64,000 nt of DNA from positions 56,037,789 to 56,101,788 of the forward strand of contig OX465584.1 in assembly GCA_950022655.1 (NCBI GenBank), written 5' to 3'. The notes below the pieces were generated by a model that did no database searches, was not told the DNA's origin, and saw only the letters and a program-made list of their open reading frames with translations. Made by a program: the position numbers and the translations under genes. This document shows positions 10,282 to 20,147 of this stretch, piece by piece. The DNA is from Alentia gelatinosa (taxonomy: Eukaryota > Annelida > Polychaeta > Phyllodocida > Polynoidae). The first letter of the stretch is position 1. Each line of letters begins with the position of its first letter.

Positions 10282-10809
10282 CTCACCAGAACATAGTTTC
10301 CCTCTATACAGGTTTTGCCGTTCAGCGCCGCCTAACGCGCCACTGATTAGTTACGCGGCCGCTCGGACAAATATGGCCAAGTCCGGCCACTTGTGTATGG
10401 GGAACACAGCAATCACACCTAAATTGTGAACGGTGGGTGTGATTGCAGGAGTGTTGTTTTTTGACAGATTAGATTCTTGTAACAAACTTGGGTATTGTAT
10501 CAACGAGTCTGAGCTGTCTAAATTTTATAGTTGATAATTATCTTGGTTTAAATAGAAAAAAGATAAGCATATATAACAGCTAGGTCTGCCAATGTATTAT
10601 TGTGTATACAGTTTGGGTGTCCCTGTGTTATCTAAGGTATATCTAAAATATCATTGAGTTGATATGCATGTATGACATACCAACTTGGAGCTGGAATACC
10701 ATAGAATACAGTGCAAACACTTTATTTCTATGCTAATAATGTACACAGGTATTATGAATGTATTACTTCCATACATTCAGTGACACAATGCTAAAGAATA
10801 CGTTGCCAG

Positions 10810-11094
10810 GTGAATGTTTGGCTGCAGGCATGGCGTTACCAGGCAGATAAGGCGCGACACCAGCCAGTGGAAAAAGGCCTATTCCTACACCAGGAACTGA
10901 TGGGGTTCAGATTATGTTGTAGTATAATCCCAGCTTCAACCGAGATGTTTCGTGACTTAAAAATAGCTACGTTGTCTGCGTATTCACCTCTTGCACTTAA
11001 GTGTGGCGCGGCGATCGCCGTGGTAACGGGTTTCGCTGGTTATATGTATTTGATAAAGTATCAGCCGCACACCAGCGAAATTTGCACACTCTAG
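10810..11094 (+). CDS. Hypothetical small ORF with one possible membrane helix
   Basis: 94 codons from ATG. I do not recognise the protein. From an internal Met (codon 47) the product would be about 48 residues: a short basic start, then SPLALKCGAAIAVVTGFAGY, which could be one membrane span, and a short tail. The segment is richer in GC than its surroundings and not part of any repeat seen here. It could be a small membrane protein, an exon, or chance. Confidence 0.22.
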   Translation: MNVWLQAWRYQADKARHQPVEKGLFLHQELMGFRLCCSIIPASTEMFRDLKIATLSAYSPLALKCGAAIAVVTGFAGYMYLIKYQPHTSEICTL

Positions 11095-11379
11095 AATGAG
11101 GCGAGCGCTGTCAGAGTGAAGCCAACACTACAGCAAGCGCCTAATACCACTATAATAACGGAAATATAAATCGCTCTTCTGACATCAGAATTGTTCAGGT
11201 TAAAAAAAACACAAACATGTTACCTTCCTGCTTTCACAATAATGTAATGAAAAATCTATCAGAAATAAACATAATACCTTCTTAGGAATTTCAAGACGAT
11301 TAAAATGATACCAATATTACCAGGTTATGATAGATATTTCCAGAGGTAATGGACTAATAATGCATCAGTTAATTGTCAG

Positions 11380-11930
11380 GAAATTTGAAAATTTGTCAGC
11401 AGATATCTGCTGTTCAAGCCATCACAGGAAATCTTAGCTAAGGTACAGGTATATGATTTGTATACCTACAAATTGACCAGATTTCTAGCTTTCTAACAAT
11501 GGTTTATTTATAAACATCGGCCTGTTATTTACGATGATAGAACAATTTGCATTTTCCGAGTTGGAAAAAAATAGGTGTCAGACCAATGCTCCAATATCTC
11601 AGGAAATATCTATCACAGCCTGGCAATATTGATATCATATTAATCCTCCTGAAATACCTAAAAAGATAGGATGTTTATTTCTATAGGTCATCGCGATAGA
11701 TTTTTCATTAAATCACTGTGAAAACTGGAAGGGACATTCTTTTAGTGTTTTTACCTAAAACAATTTCAATGTTCAGTCTATGACAGGAAATATTACTCAT
11801 AACACAGGTATATTATATATATACCAACAGGTAGGCTTAAATCTCAGCTTTTTAACAATGTTTTAATTATAAAATTCGGCCGTTTATTTATGACAGAAGA
11901 GCAATATATATTTTTATCATTATAGTATTA
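11380..11930. repeat. Old tandem duplication of ~365 bp
   Basis: 11400-11560 and 11765-11925 share order and text: ACAGGAAAT, ACAGGTATAT, CTTTCTAACAATGGTTT against CTTTTTAACAATGTTTT, then ATCGGCC/TTCGGCC with TTATTTA. Divergence is high. Nothing coding. Confidence 0.5.
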
Positions 11931-12040
11931 GACCCTTGCTGCAGTGTGGGTGCTACATGCCAGAGCCTATCGCCTCGTTCTGGTGGGATTTACATGTCGG
12001 CCATTACAAGATGGCGCCAGTGTGAAGAGGGTCTATAGCC

Positions 12041-12141
12041 TGACTTTCGAGTGTGTTACCGCATTAGCAATGTCATTGATATACACGAGGAAAAATATGG
12101 GCCCCAAGATGGAGCCTTGGGGAACGCCATCAACTTCGACT
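12041..12141 (-). mobile_element. LINE reverse transcriptase fragment (motif B region)
   Basis: Minus strand translates to VEVDGVPQGSILGP followed by IFFLVYINDI, the fingers/palm motif of non-LTR reverse transcriptases (GVPQGS-LGP-LF--YINDL). It stops just before the expected FADD catalytic motif, where homology is lost. A remnant of about 100 bp; it is in the same orientation as the LINE at 8279-9890 but need not be the same copy. Confidence 0.85.
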
Positions 12142-12270
12142 GGTCATGTGGTACAGAGGGTAGTATTATATATATAGTACGCCACTGTGTGGACGAATGA
12201 AATCTAAACTGTCTCTCCGTTTAAGTGAGACATTCATGCACCGGTATATAATGATATTAGGATACATGGT

Positions 12271-12396
12271 TATTGTACCTGCATGGAAACTATTCAGAGA
12301 TATTTTCGTCGAAAGCACTCGCAGAGTTCGAAGAACGAGTTGAGTATTCCTGACCAAAATATCAAGGAATAGCTGGAATTCAGTCCCTTTCATTGT
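12271..12396. mobile_element. Family I hairpin, copy 2
   Basis: Apex GAGTTCGAAGAACGAG, arms GAGATATTTTCGTCGAAAG and partner. It is preceded (12150-12267) by a companion repeat GTACGCCACTGTGTGGACGA...GCACCGGTATATAATG, which is also next to family I at 21140-21290. Confidence 0.8.
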
Positions 12397-12609
12397 GCCT
12401 CTTTATTATCCCATTCCTAGAAATAATTAAGAATGCCATTCTACAACTCACTGAATATATAGCAGAATAACAGAATGACAGTGGTCACGTGGTACGGAGG
12501 GACGTATGAATATCATTTCATCTCTCGGAATTTGTCCTCCTGGTCAATGAAAGTAAGACATTCATATATAGATTTAAATTAATATTAGCGACTTGCCTTC
12601 ATACTATTC

Positions 12610-13009
12610 AAACTAGAAGCAAATAGAATGTTTACCATTGATGAATGAGCGTGCAATTATAAATGAATAACAACTAAAAGGTTTAGGTTACATTCAGTAT
12701 ATGGATTGTTTTCTGTAAACCACTTCCACTCAGTGCACTTGCCATTTCTTTAACTCCTGAGTCAAGGATCCAAATATATCAAGCAGCAGTGGGTCAATGA
12801 GGTATTTCGGTGATTTGAGTGATTGGTCATGGCATGGACATAAGACTCTACATCTAGAGATACACTGTCCATGGTCATGGTCAGCTGGTCATGCCTCTAA
12901 GACCCTCAGACACTGGCACCCTGCTCCTTATCCAATAGCACATCGAGGAGCACACAGATAGTGAAGGGATAGATTTTTCTCAGTACACTAAACGTGTATG
13001 TGACCGCTC
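12610..13009 (-). repeat. Family X dispersed repeat
   Basis: Shares long stretches with 18860, 28925, 31785 and 52965: AATGTTTACCATTGATGAATG, GGTCAATGAGGTATTTCGG, TGGTCAGCTGGTCATGCCTC, GACACTGGCACCCTG. Not palindromic and without coding potential; possibly a SINE-like or DNA element of unknown class. Confidence 0.75.
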
Positions 13010-13010
13010 T

Positions 13011-13313
13011 TTATCCTACCCCTAATATAAAATCCCATAGGCTTAACATTGAGTTTCCGTATGCCACGCTGACTGGCATACAAAGTTTTATATGCCACTA
13101 GTGGCATACAAAATTGTTATCACGTAATATTCCAAAATCGAGGAGAAGGGGTAGGATAAAATCAAAACCTGATTCGTTTTAATCGTGGCCACCACATTCC
13201 ACTCCTGGAGTTATGCCTCCGGACTTCACTCGGCTTCGCCTCATGAAGTCACTAAGTCACTCCAGTTGTGGCATTTGGTGGCCAAGATTAAAACTCGTCC
13301 AGTTTTAGGATAA
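13011..13313 (+). mobile_element. TCH-B element, near complete
   Basis: TTATCCTACCCCTAATATAA, box CCATAGGCTTAACATTGAG, inner GGGGTAGGATAAA (about 13148), hairpin with apex CACTCGGCTTCGCCTCATGA, and tail CCAGTTTTAGGATA. Confidence 0.92.
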
Positions 13314-13379
13314 AACTTTTTTAGGCAACGTATATATATGTGTACGAGCACGCTCTAATAAACACCCACCCCAACTGAC

Positions 13380-13704
13380 AAATGTTCTCCGTTGCCGCTT
13401 GGTGCGCCAGTGTGCCACACCGATCTAAGCGCTGCTTACGCCACCTGGGAGGGGACAGTGGCACTGAGCGGTGACTGAGCCTTAACGTGGTCTGCGCGCC
13501 GCCCAGGTGGAAACAGAGGAGTAGTAGGAGGAGGAGGAGGAGGAGGGGGGATTAAAGCGTGGAGGTAAACACACCACCGTCACAGTACGCCACGGACGGG
13601 CTGCAAGCCACCCGGCTCCACCACCACGGAGTACCACCACTACCACTACTACAGCGACCAGCAGCCCGGGGGCAGCCGGCCCGACACCCGACAACACCCG
13701 GCAG
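13380..13704 (+). promoter_or_regulatory. Candidate promoter-proximal first exon with splice donor
   Basis: A GC- and CpG-rich island in AT-rich surroundings, with GGAGGAGGAGG tracts, no ATG seen in 13480-13700, and GGCAG|GTGAGAG at 13700-13711, an excellent 5' splice site. This fits a 5' UTR exon of a gene whose coding exons lie further right or outside. The minus-strand ORF 13482-13988 is low-complexity and rejected. Confidence 0.3.
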
Positions 13705-13928
13705 GTGAGAGCAGGCAGAGCGGGCGGGGATCTGTGTGTGTGATCAGTTCTTAAAGTCCGGTGTCCCTGGATAGTCTGGGGATCTGGTTCTGCATGAACT
13801 GGGAGGAGTTGGTAGGAGAATGTATGTATGTGTTGGGCTGATTCACATGGAGAACTTTTAATGTATGTGTGTGTGTGTTGAGCGTGACGGACCGCGGGTC
13901 TATATATAGTACGGGTTAAGCCTCCAGG

Positions 13929-14157
13929 TAATAAAAGGGAAACTTTATAGTCTAGTATAGATACCCGTCCCCTATACTGTATGACCATGGACGTATAATA
14001 TATATTGACGTAATGAAAGGGAAACTCTATAGATACCCGTCACCTATACTGTATGACCATAGACGTATAATATATATTGACGTAATGAAAGGGAATTTCT
14101 ACAGATACCCATCACCTATACTGTATGAGAATGGACGTATAATGTATATTCACGTAC
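13929..14157 (+). repeat. 72-bp minisatellite, three units
   Basis: Units start at 13929, 14011 and 14083 (the first has about ten extra bases) with shared text AAAGGGAAACT, GATACCCGTC, CCTATACTGTATGA and GGACGTATAATATATATT. Confidence 0.9.
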
Positions 14158-14229
14158 CCATACAATCCACACCGTATATGTGTATATGTATCTGCATATA
14201 TTCTTATACACCCATAGCTTAACACTTTA

Positions 14230-14762
14230 CAGTAACATACCGCTGCTGGGGGTGTAATAACATGTGTTTCCATACCAAGGCTGACGGGTTTTTTTTGCCT
14301 GGGTTCAAGTTGTCATACCTAGATTGATACGTAATATAAAACCACATGTGGATATATATTCCTTGTGGACCGTCAGCCTGTGCCAGCAGGTAGAATTGCC
14401 CTACAGTTCCTGCAGTAATATAGGCCTGGGGTCAGATTCTGGCATGGTTCCAGTGTGTGGGTATAATGTGGAGGTCGACCTTGTGCCATGTACACCCTGA
14501 CGCTGTTTACACGCCTACAGGTTACTCACACACCTAGATCCGAATTCACCACCTCTCAGATAAGTCTGGGTGGAATCGCTAGATTATATGTGAATATATC
14601 ACGCGGAGATCAATGTGTAAACACGGTTATTGAACAGCATTGTTTGAGTGTTATATCAGTATATAATAACAACTCTCGCTGGTGTCGATAAGAACTGAAG
14701 GAGATCTCTCATGGTGGAATACGTGATATGATTGGACAAAACCAGGCCTATGTTATCGGATA
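14230..14762. other. Intergenic, no feature recognised
   Basis: Holds a second TAACATACCGCTGCTGGG box (14232). No exon or known repeat is seen. Confidence 0.35.
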
Positions 14763-14763
14763 T

Positions 14764-15117
14764 TTATATAGAACTGCATCGAGAATCGTATAAATAGACA
14801 ATACTCCACGAGTTTGTATGTGCCCGCATCGTCATCGAGGCGAAGCCGAGTGACGATTATGGCACATCCAAAAGAGTGGAGTATTGTCAATTTTACGATT
14901 CGAGTGCGGTTCTGGATTTATCTCACCCCTCTCTACGATGTTAGATAGTATCAGAATATCAGAATAGCTCGAATATACCTAGCGAATCCATATGACGTCA
15001 TTTCAAATTCACTACGCCATGGCCGTGGCGTAGTATTGTCACTTTACGGGGGTGATCGTTGAGTATTTTTTCCTAATGTTATTTCTATGGCGAAGCTTGT
15101 ACCAGGGGTGAAATAAA
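14764..15117 (-). mobile_element. TCH-F element
   Basis: Tail TATATAGAACTGCATCGAGA at the left, hairpin apex ATCGAGGCGAAGCCGAGTGA, inner TTATCTCACCCCTC (about 14918-14931), palindrome CTACGCCATGGCCGTGGCGTAG, and the TC terminus (CCAGGGGTGAAATAAA) at the right. Confidence 0.9.
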
Positions 15118-15124
15118 ACACTTA

Positions 15125-15407
15125 GACCCGGCGTCCACCTACTACGATATGGCTCCGATATGGTCTACGATGCACCTCCCGATACAAAATCAAAATCGCT
15201 TCGGAAGGCCACCTAATATCGGGGCAGTTGGCCACGTTTCTGCGATTAGACACCGATAAAAACCAGATACAATGCGCAATGGATTGGCATGTCTGGACAT
15301 ATGTCTACGATTTTGTGCCTTCCCGATATGTCTCCGATATTCGCTTTTTGTATCGGAGACATATCGGTAGGTCTAAATTTCCATCGTAGTAGGTGGACGC
15401 CGGGCCT
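15125..15407. mobile_element. Family G, copy 2
   Basis: Both ends intact: CCCGGCGTCCACCTACTACG and GTAGTAGGTGGACGCCGGGC. The whole element folds on itself. Confidence 0.93.
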
Positions 15408-15875
15408 TATATTATCCATGGTATACAAAGACCACATTGAAAATGTATGGGGACTCAGTAAGCCACTACCCATTGAATAAAACCTGTCAGATACCATAAC
15501 TGTGGTATACGGATTCTTATCTGTGGTATACGGCCTCAAAACCATGGTGTACGGGAAAAATAGTCCCTTATTGCTATAGAGCAAAGAAATAGTTCTTAGT
15601 GTTATACCAGTTAATATTGCAATTACTGGGTTTAATTTATTCGAAAGGATGGATGATAAATGCAACAAACGATGATTTTTGGACAGGCGGCTCTGCGGTA
15701 GTGCTCGTGTATTACAACGCCTCAACCTCTCGTGGTTTACGGCCGCCTGTCCACAAAACCATCGATTATCGTGTATTTATATTATCCATGGTAAACAAAG
15801 ACCCCATTGAAAATGTATGGGGACTCAGTAAACCACAACCCATTATACAAAGCTTGTCAGATACCATTACTCGCT
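15408..15875. mobile_element. Composite repeat with direct ends and an inner hairpin
   Basis: About 95 bp (TTATATTATCCATGGTATAC...GTCAGATACCAT) occur at 15408-15505 and again at 15778-15872. Between them a hairpin has arms TTTTTGGACAGGCGGC and GCCGCCTGTCCACAAAA, and 15866-15883 has ATTACTCGCTAGCGCTCG. Confidence 0.65.
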
Positions 15876-15891
15876 AGCGCTCGTATTACTA

Positions 15892-16129
15892 GTTTGTTTG
15901 TTTGTTTATTGGGGTAGTTTAACGTCCAATTTGTTCATTTAGACTTACTTTGGATTTGGCCGAAACCATGAGATGACCTTTACCGAGGTGAGAGTTCTTT
16001 AACTTCCTACACCACATAGACATGGTATGAGAAGGATTGGCCTTTGATATAGCAGTAAACCCTCAAAGACCGACAACCTTGGGATTTCAAGTCCAGTCCT
16101 CTTTACCACTGAGCTAACTCCCCACCTCG
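15892..16129 (-). mobile_element. tRNA-derived SINE
   Basis: Read on the minus strand it begins GGGGAGTTAGCTCAGTGGT, with a perfect box A TAGCTCAGTGG (16106-16116), then GGACTTGAAATCC, which resembles a tRNA-Ser(UGA) anticodon arm, a degenerate box B region, a unique body, GGACGTTAAACTACCCC and an AAAC repeat tail (15892-15909). Known: this layout, with a GACGTTAAAC-type end and short-repeat tail, is typical of tRNA SINEs in molluscs and other invertebrates. Confidence 0.82.
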
Positions 16130-16315
16130 GTCACTTAAGTTATGCTTTCGTGCAAGCATATCAGGTTTGCACCACGAGGAGGCAAGGCAATGAAGAGGGT
16201 GAACCGAATGATGGTGTTTTGTTTGGCGTCGGGAGGCAAGATGGCCGCTTCCATAACAGAATAGGTATGTGGCCTATAGGTTTAGTATAGAGACTCCTTA
16301 TTAAGTGGATAATAG

Positions 16316-16600
16316 AATTTATCCTACCCCTAATAAAAAACGCCATAGGCTTAACATGGGATTTGTTGATGTCACGGTTGTGACATAAAGTGTTGTTTAT
16401 GCCACTACTTTCTGATACTGAAAAAAATATGGAAACGGGGTAGGATAAAATCTAGACGCCACTCGTTTGAGTTTGAGTTTATTTATGCCACGCATTTTGT
16501 TGGCTCCAGAATGTCACTCGTCTTCGACCCGTGAAATTATGGAGCCAACAAAATACGTGGCATAAATAAACTCAGACTCAAACTCGTGATGTCTCTTGAT
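16316..16600 (+). mobile_element. TCH-A element with captured flank
   Basis: Full TCH-A as at 9353 (TTTATCCTACCCCTAATAAA, inner GGGGTAGGATAAA, hairpin to CTCGTGATGTCTCTT). Immediately right is LINE sequence and then a second TCH-A end. Confidence 0.9.
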
Positions 16601-16704
16601 AATATGTGTTCAACATGCGCTTTATAGCTAAATTTTTCATCTAGGGCAATCCCTAGATAGCTGTATTTGCTTACCTTCTCTAATGTTTGGTTGTTGATAG
16701 TGAG
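16601..16704 (-). mobile_element. LINE reverse transcriptase fragment identical to 9604-9707
   Basis: 16598-16704 matches 9601-9707 with a single base difference. It ends abruptly at GATAGTGAG, joined to TCAAACTCGTGACGTCTCTT (16705-16724), the terminal 20 bases of TCH-A. Confidence 0.92.
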
Positions 16705-17183
16705 TCAAACTCGTGACGTCTCTTCATAAACTTATGGGATATACATGTATATGACAAAGAAGAAATGGTATCCATATTAACAGCCAGTATTTATATTTGG
16801 GTTCAGGTAACAGGTGTGACATATCTCATCTATAGCTAGAGCGTGCGGCAACTGTCTATCATCGCGGAAACACATCACATGTGTGTGTTGTGGTATGCAG
16901 GTCGGATAAGAGGGACGAGGGAAAGGTTAGCGACCGTGGCATGCACTCTGAAGAGGCTAGATCGCGGTCATATTCACGCGATTAGCGAAGATTTAAATCG
17001 CTATTATATCGTTATCTTATATGTCAGTTGTTATGGTTCGGGATATAAAAGATACATTTGCCACTTTGTGTCAATTTATTTCCTTGTATTTGGAATACTC
17101 ACCACAATGCAGGTTTGAGTATGGGTTTATGCACTGTTTCGTTGCGTCAACGGTCGTTCTATGGTGGCTCCATGTAACATATA

Positions 17184-17632
17184 AAAGGGGGGCGTCCACC
17201 GACCATGACAAGGCTACAAGAATGGCTTCCTGACAAGGTCCACGATTGGCCTACGATTGGAGGCCTTGTCGTGGTTGGTGGACCCCAGTTCCCGACAAGA
17301 GTCTATGACAAGGCCACGACAAGGCCACAATTGGAAGCTTAGCGGGAGCCTTCCGACAAGGCTATGACAACATCGAACATGTTTGATTTTTCCTACGACT
17401 GGACCCTTGTCGTGGAGTGACGTGGTTTCCTCCATACCAATGTTGTAGTGTGTCGGTACCATGGACGTCTTTTTTACGGGAACCAGCGATGTCTACAACA
17501 CGCCCTGACAACACTGTCATAAAGCCCCCCTTGTTATGACAAGGCTGCGACAAGCGCAGATTGGAACTTACTTGTCGGCGCTTGTCGGTGCTTGTCGTAG
17601 CCTTGTCATGGTTGGTGGACGCCCCCCTTAAA
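17184..17632. mobile_element. Family H palindromic element, copy 2
   Basis: Ends AAGGGGGGCGTCCACCGACC and GTTGGTGGACGCCCCCCTT. The interior again repeats GACAAGG and CCTTGTCG in both directions. No TSD is certain. Confidence 0.88.
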
Positions 17633-17895
17633 GGGTGAAGGATTCTAGATATGTCTGAATATAGCAAACTGTTATTATGTAGCCTCATACGGTCATTTAT
17701 AATCCACCTGAGATAATGACAGATTTCTGGTTCTATTGTTATTGTTTTTTGACATCTCATGCTGAGAATCATCTACAATGTATGTCAGCTGTGCATCGGT
17801 AAATAAAGCCCCCGGCAAAAAATAAATAAATAAAATGAAACAAACAAACAAAACAAGAAAAAAAACACTAAAAAACCACTACAACTACATAATAC

Positions 17896-18210
17896 TACCA
17901 TGAACTTGATCTGCGTTGTCGTATTCTGGTAAGTCTTGTGTAGTGCCAACTACAAGGAGAATGCGACCAAACAGATTAAACTCTTGTATTTATTATTCAG
18001 TATTCCAAATATGAATTATCAAAGGAAACACAAAATCGCCACCGATCTTTTCATGCACGAATCTACATTCAGGGGACTTTTCCCATATATATTCTACCAA
18101 CGAATACAGAGAAACTTTCTCTATACTCGTTGATTCTGCTGAATAGAATACGGCTTTCCGTGTAGCGATCTTATAGGTTTAGTCTAGAGACTCCCTATTT
18201 AGGTGTTACA
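17896..18210. mobile_element. Degenerate N and L fragments
   Basis: 17896-17990: ACCATGAACTTGATCTGCGT and CTTGTATTTATT as in family N. 18160-18210: GATCTTATAGGTTTAGTCTA, GACTCCCTATTTAGGTG as in family L. Confidence 0.5.
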
Positions 18211-18513
18211 TCAATATGAATAGGCGACCTCACGAGGGGAGGGGGCGATGAAAAGTGTACTCCCAGGTAGAAATGACCCACCTCCTTATGGTTAAACAGA
18301 AGTCGACCAGCTTATTCACCCCTAAGATCAACACTGGTACTCTGGTAAATAGCAGTAATGGTAAAAGCCTGTATACCGGATTAGGGTCGGCCCACTCGTG
18401 TAACGTCTCGTAATCCGCTTTGGATTTCGTGTAGTTCCATACTAACCTACAAGAATCATTCTTTCACGATGGTTATTACGGAAATCCATATGTCCCTTGT
18501 AGTTTCATATGTT

Positions 18514-18807
18514 CATCTCACCCCTGGTATTTTTTCTCCATAGACTTAACATTGGGAACTGTATCCAACGCCCATGAGATATTCAGGAAAAAATATCCAA
18601 TGGGGGATTATGTCACAAATGTTAGCCTATTGGTCAGTGTGAAGGGTGAGATAAATTCAGAAACCCATTCAAGTTTAGCGGCAGAGCTCGATCGTGTCTT
18701 GTTTGAATCGCTATGTAATTCACGCGGCTTCGCCTTGTGAATTACAACACGGTTCAAACTCGATGGGATACGAGCTCTGACCCTAAACTGTAATAGGTTT
18801 CCTCTAT
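18514..18807 (+). mobile_element. TCH-D element, best copy
   Basis: CATCTCACCCCTGGTATTTT, box CCATAGACTTAACATTGGG, ATTATGTCACAAATGTTAGC, inner GGGTGAGATAAATTC, then a hairpin with arms GAGCTCGATCGTGTC and partner and apex TTCACGCGGCTTCGCCTTGT; tail AGGTTTCCTCTATAG. Confidence 0.92.
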
Positions 18808-18859
18808 AGTATGATAATCTGAAGATACATGGAAGTATATTTAGATTATTGACCACGGA

Positions 18860-19200
18860 CCACGCGCTCCTATACTCTGCCTAAAGTTTAAATTGGTCAC
18901 ATAGACTTTGAGCTTGCCGCATCTGCCTGCTAACTCTGTGACATTGGGAAAGAAGCAAAGGACCAGTGATTCAGTGTCTTAGAGGCATGCCAAGCTGAAC
19001 ATGACCAAAATACCTCATTGACCCACTGGTGCTTGATACATTTGGATCCCAGACAAACTGTTATAGAAGCAAGTTGACTGGGTGCAAGTGGGTCACAGAA
19101 AATGACCCGTAGACTGAATATAACGCAAACAATTTAATTGTTATTCATTCATAGTTCCACACTCATTCATCAAAGATGAACATACAATTTTTTTCCCTAG
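18860..19200 (+). repeat. Family X dispersed repeat
   Basis: CACGCGCTCCTATACTCTGC, TCTGTGACATTGGGAAAG, GTGTCTTAGAGGCATGCC, ATTGTTATTCATTC. Same order as at 28925 and 52965. Confidence 0.78.
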
Positions 19201-19484
19201 TTATCATAATTAGGGAACGGTGGTTTAGACCAGACATATATAATCTTACATTAAAAGTTCTCATTAACCGTAATAACGTTACAAATATGCACTCGCCACT
19301 GAAGCTAATTAAATCCCTTGACATAAATAAGCTTTATGAATTATGTAACTGAAGTATAGGCTTACTATTAAGCACATTGGCGAGAGAAGTCAAGATTATA
19401 GGCTTAGACTTAGTTTACCAGGCGTTCTGAGCCATATAAGCAACTTTCAAACGGTTATCTTGATCAGTTGCATGGTTGTTTGAT

Positions 19485-19818
19485 ATACACAATATTGACT
19501 GATTTCAGACACAAGCGGCTGTATACATGTACTCCGAGGAGTTGAAGCGTATTATCCTACCCCTAATATAAAATCCCATAGGCTTAACATCGAGTTTCCG
19601 TATGTCACCCTACTGGCATACAGAGTTTTATATGCCTCCTGGAGTTTGGGCTCCGGACTTCACTCGGCTTCGCCTCATGAAGTCACTATGCCAAACTCCA
19701 GTCTTGGCATACGGTGGCCGAGATTTAAACTCATCCAGTTTTATGATAGTAATATATAAGTAATTCCGAGGAGTATATGACCGTTTTTATCTTAAACCAG
19801 TCTTTAATATTCATCATA
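19485..19818. mobile_element. Family M hairpin split at its apex by TCH-B
   Basis: The left arm 19485-19551 (CAATATTGACTGATTTCAGA, CTCCGAGGAGTTGAAGCG) and right arm 19750-19818 (CCGAGGAGTATATGACC, CTTAAACCAGTCTTTAATAT) are the two sides of M; intact copies are at 30838 and 58022. Confidence 0.75.
19552..19749 (+). mobile_element. TCH-B, internally deleted, inside M
   Basis: TTATCCTACCCCTAATATAA at the left, but module 1 breaks off after GTTTTATATGCC and joins the hairpin at TCCTGGAGTTTGGGCTCCGG. The inner GGGGTAGGATAAA is lost. Confidence 0.85.
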
Positions 19819-19859
19819 TACTTTCTCCATGGTTCACATGAAACTCTGCTAAACGCCTC

Positions 19860-20145
19860 GTTCCGTATGGTCACCCTCCATTCCGAGCAAATTGACCCCT
19901 TACGCGGGGTACCCCCTTAACCGGGGTTTTCAGTCTGTCGATGGTTAAGTTATGTTGTACATATGGACAGCTACCAAATGGACAGCCCGTATAAGCGGAC
20001 ACCCCGTGTTAACGGGCACTTTTAGTCGGAGCGGTTCCCTATATTAGATTTTATTTCAACCCCGTGTTAGCGGACATCCTGCTTAAACGGACACTTTGGG
20101 GCAGAACAGAAGGTGACCGCTTATGCGGGGTTCTACCGTTTATTA
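19860..20145. mobile_element. Palindromic repeat rich in CCGCTTAA / GCGGGG
   Basis: TTACGCGGGGTACCCCCTTA near the left and GACCGCTTATGCGGGGTTC near the right, with several GCGGACA boxes between. It looks like one inverted-repeat MITE. Confidence 0.6.
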
Positions 20146-20147
20146 CC

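Noticed and set aside
13482..13988. 168-codon minus-strand ORF
   Set aside because: Low-complexity Val/Ser runs from GGAGGA and CCACCA tracts; the + strand splice donor is the better explanation of the island.
15246..15725. 159-codon minus-strand ORF
   Set aside because: Runs through family G and the neighbouring composite repeat; other copies of G do not keep the frame.
16843..17118. 91-codon ORF
   Set aside because: No domain, no splice context, ends in AT-rich DNA; best treated as chance.
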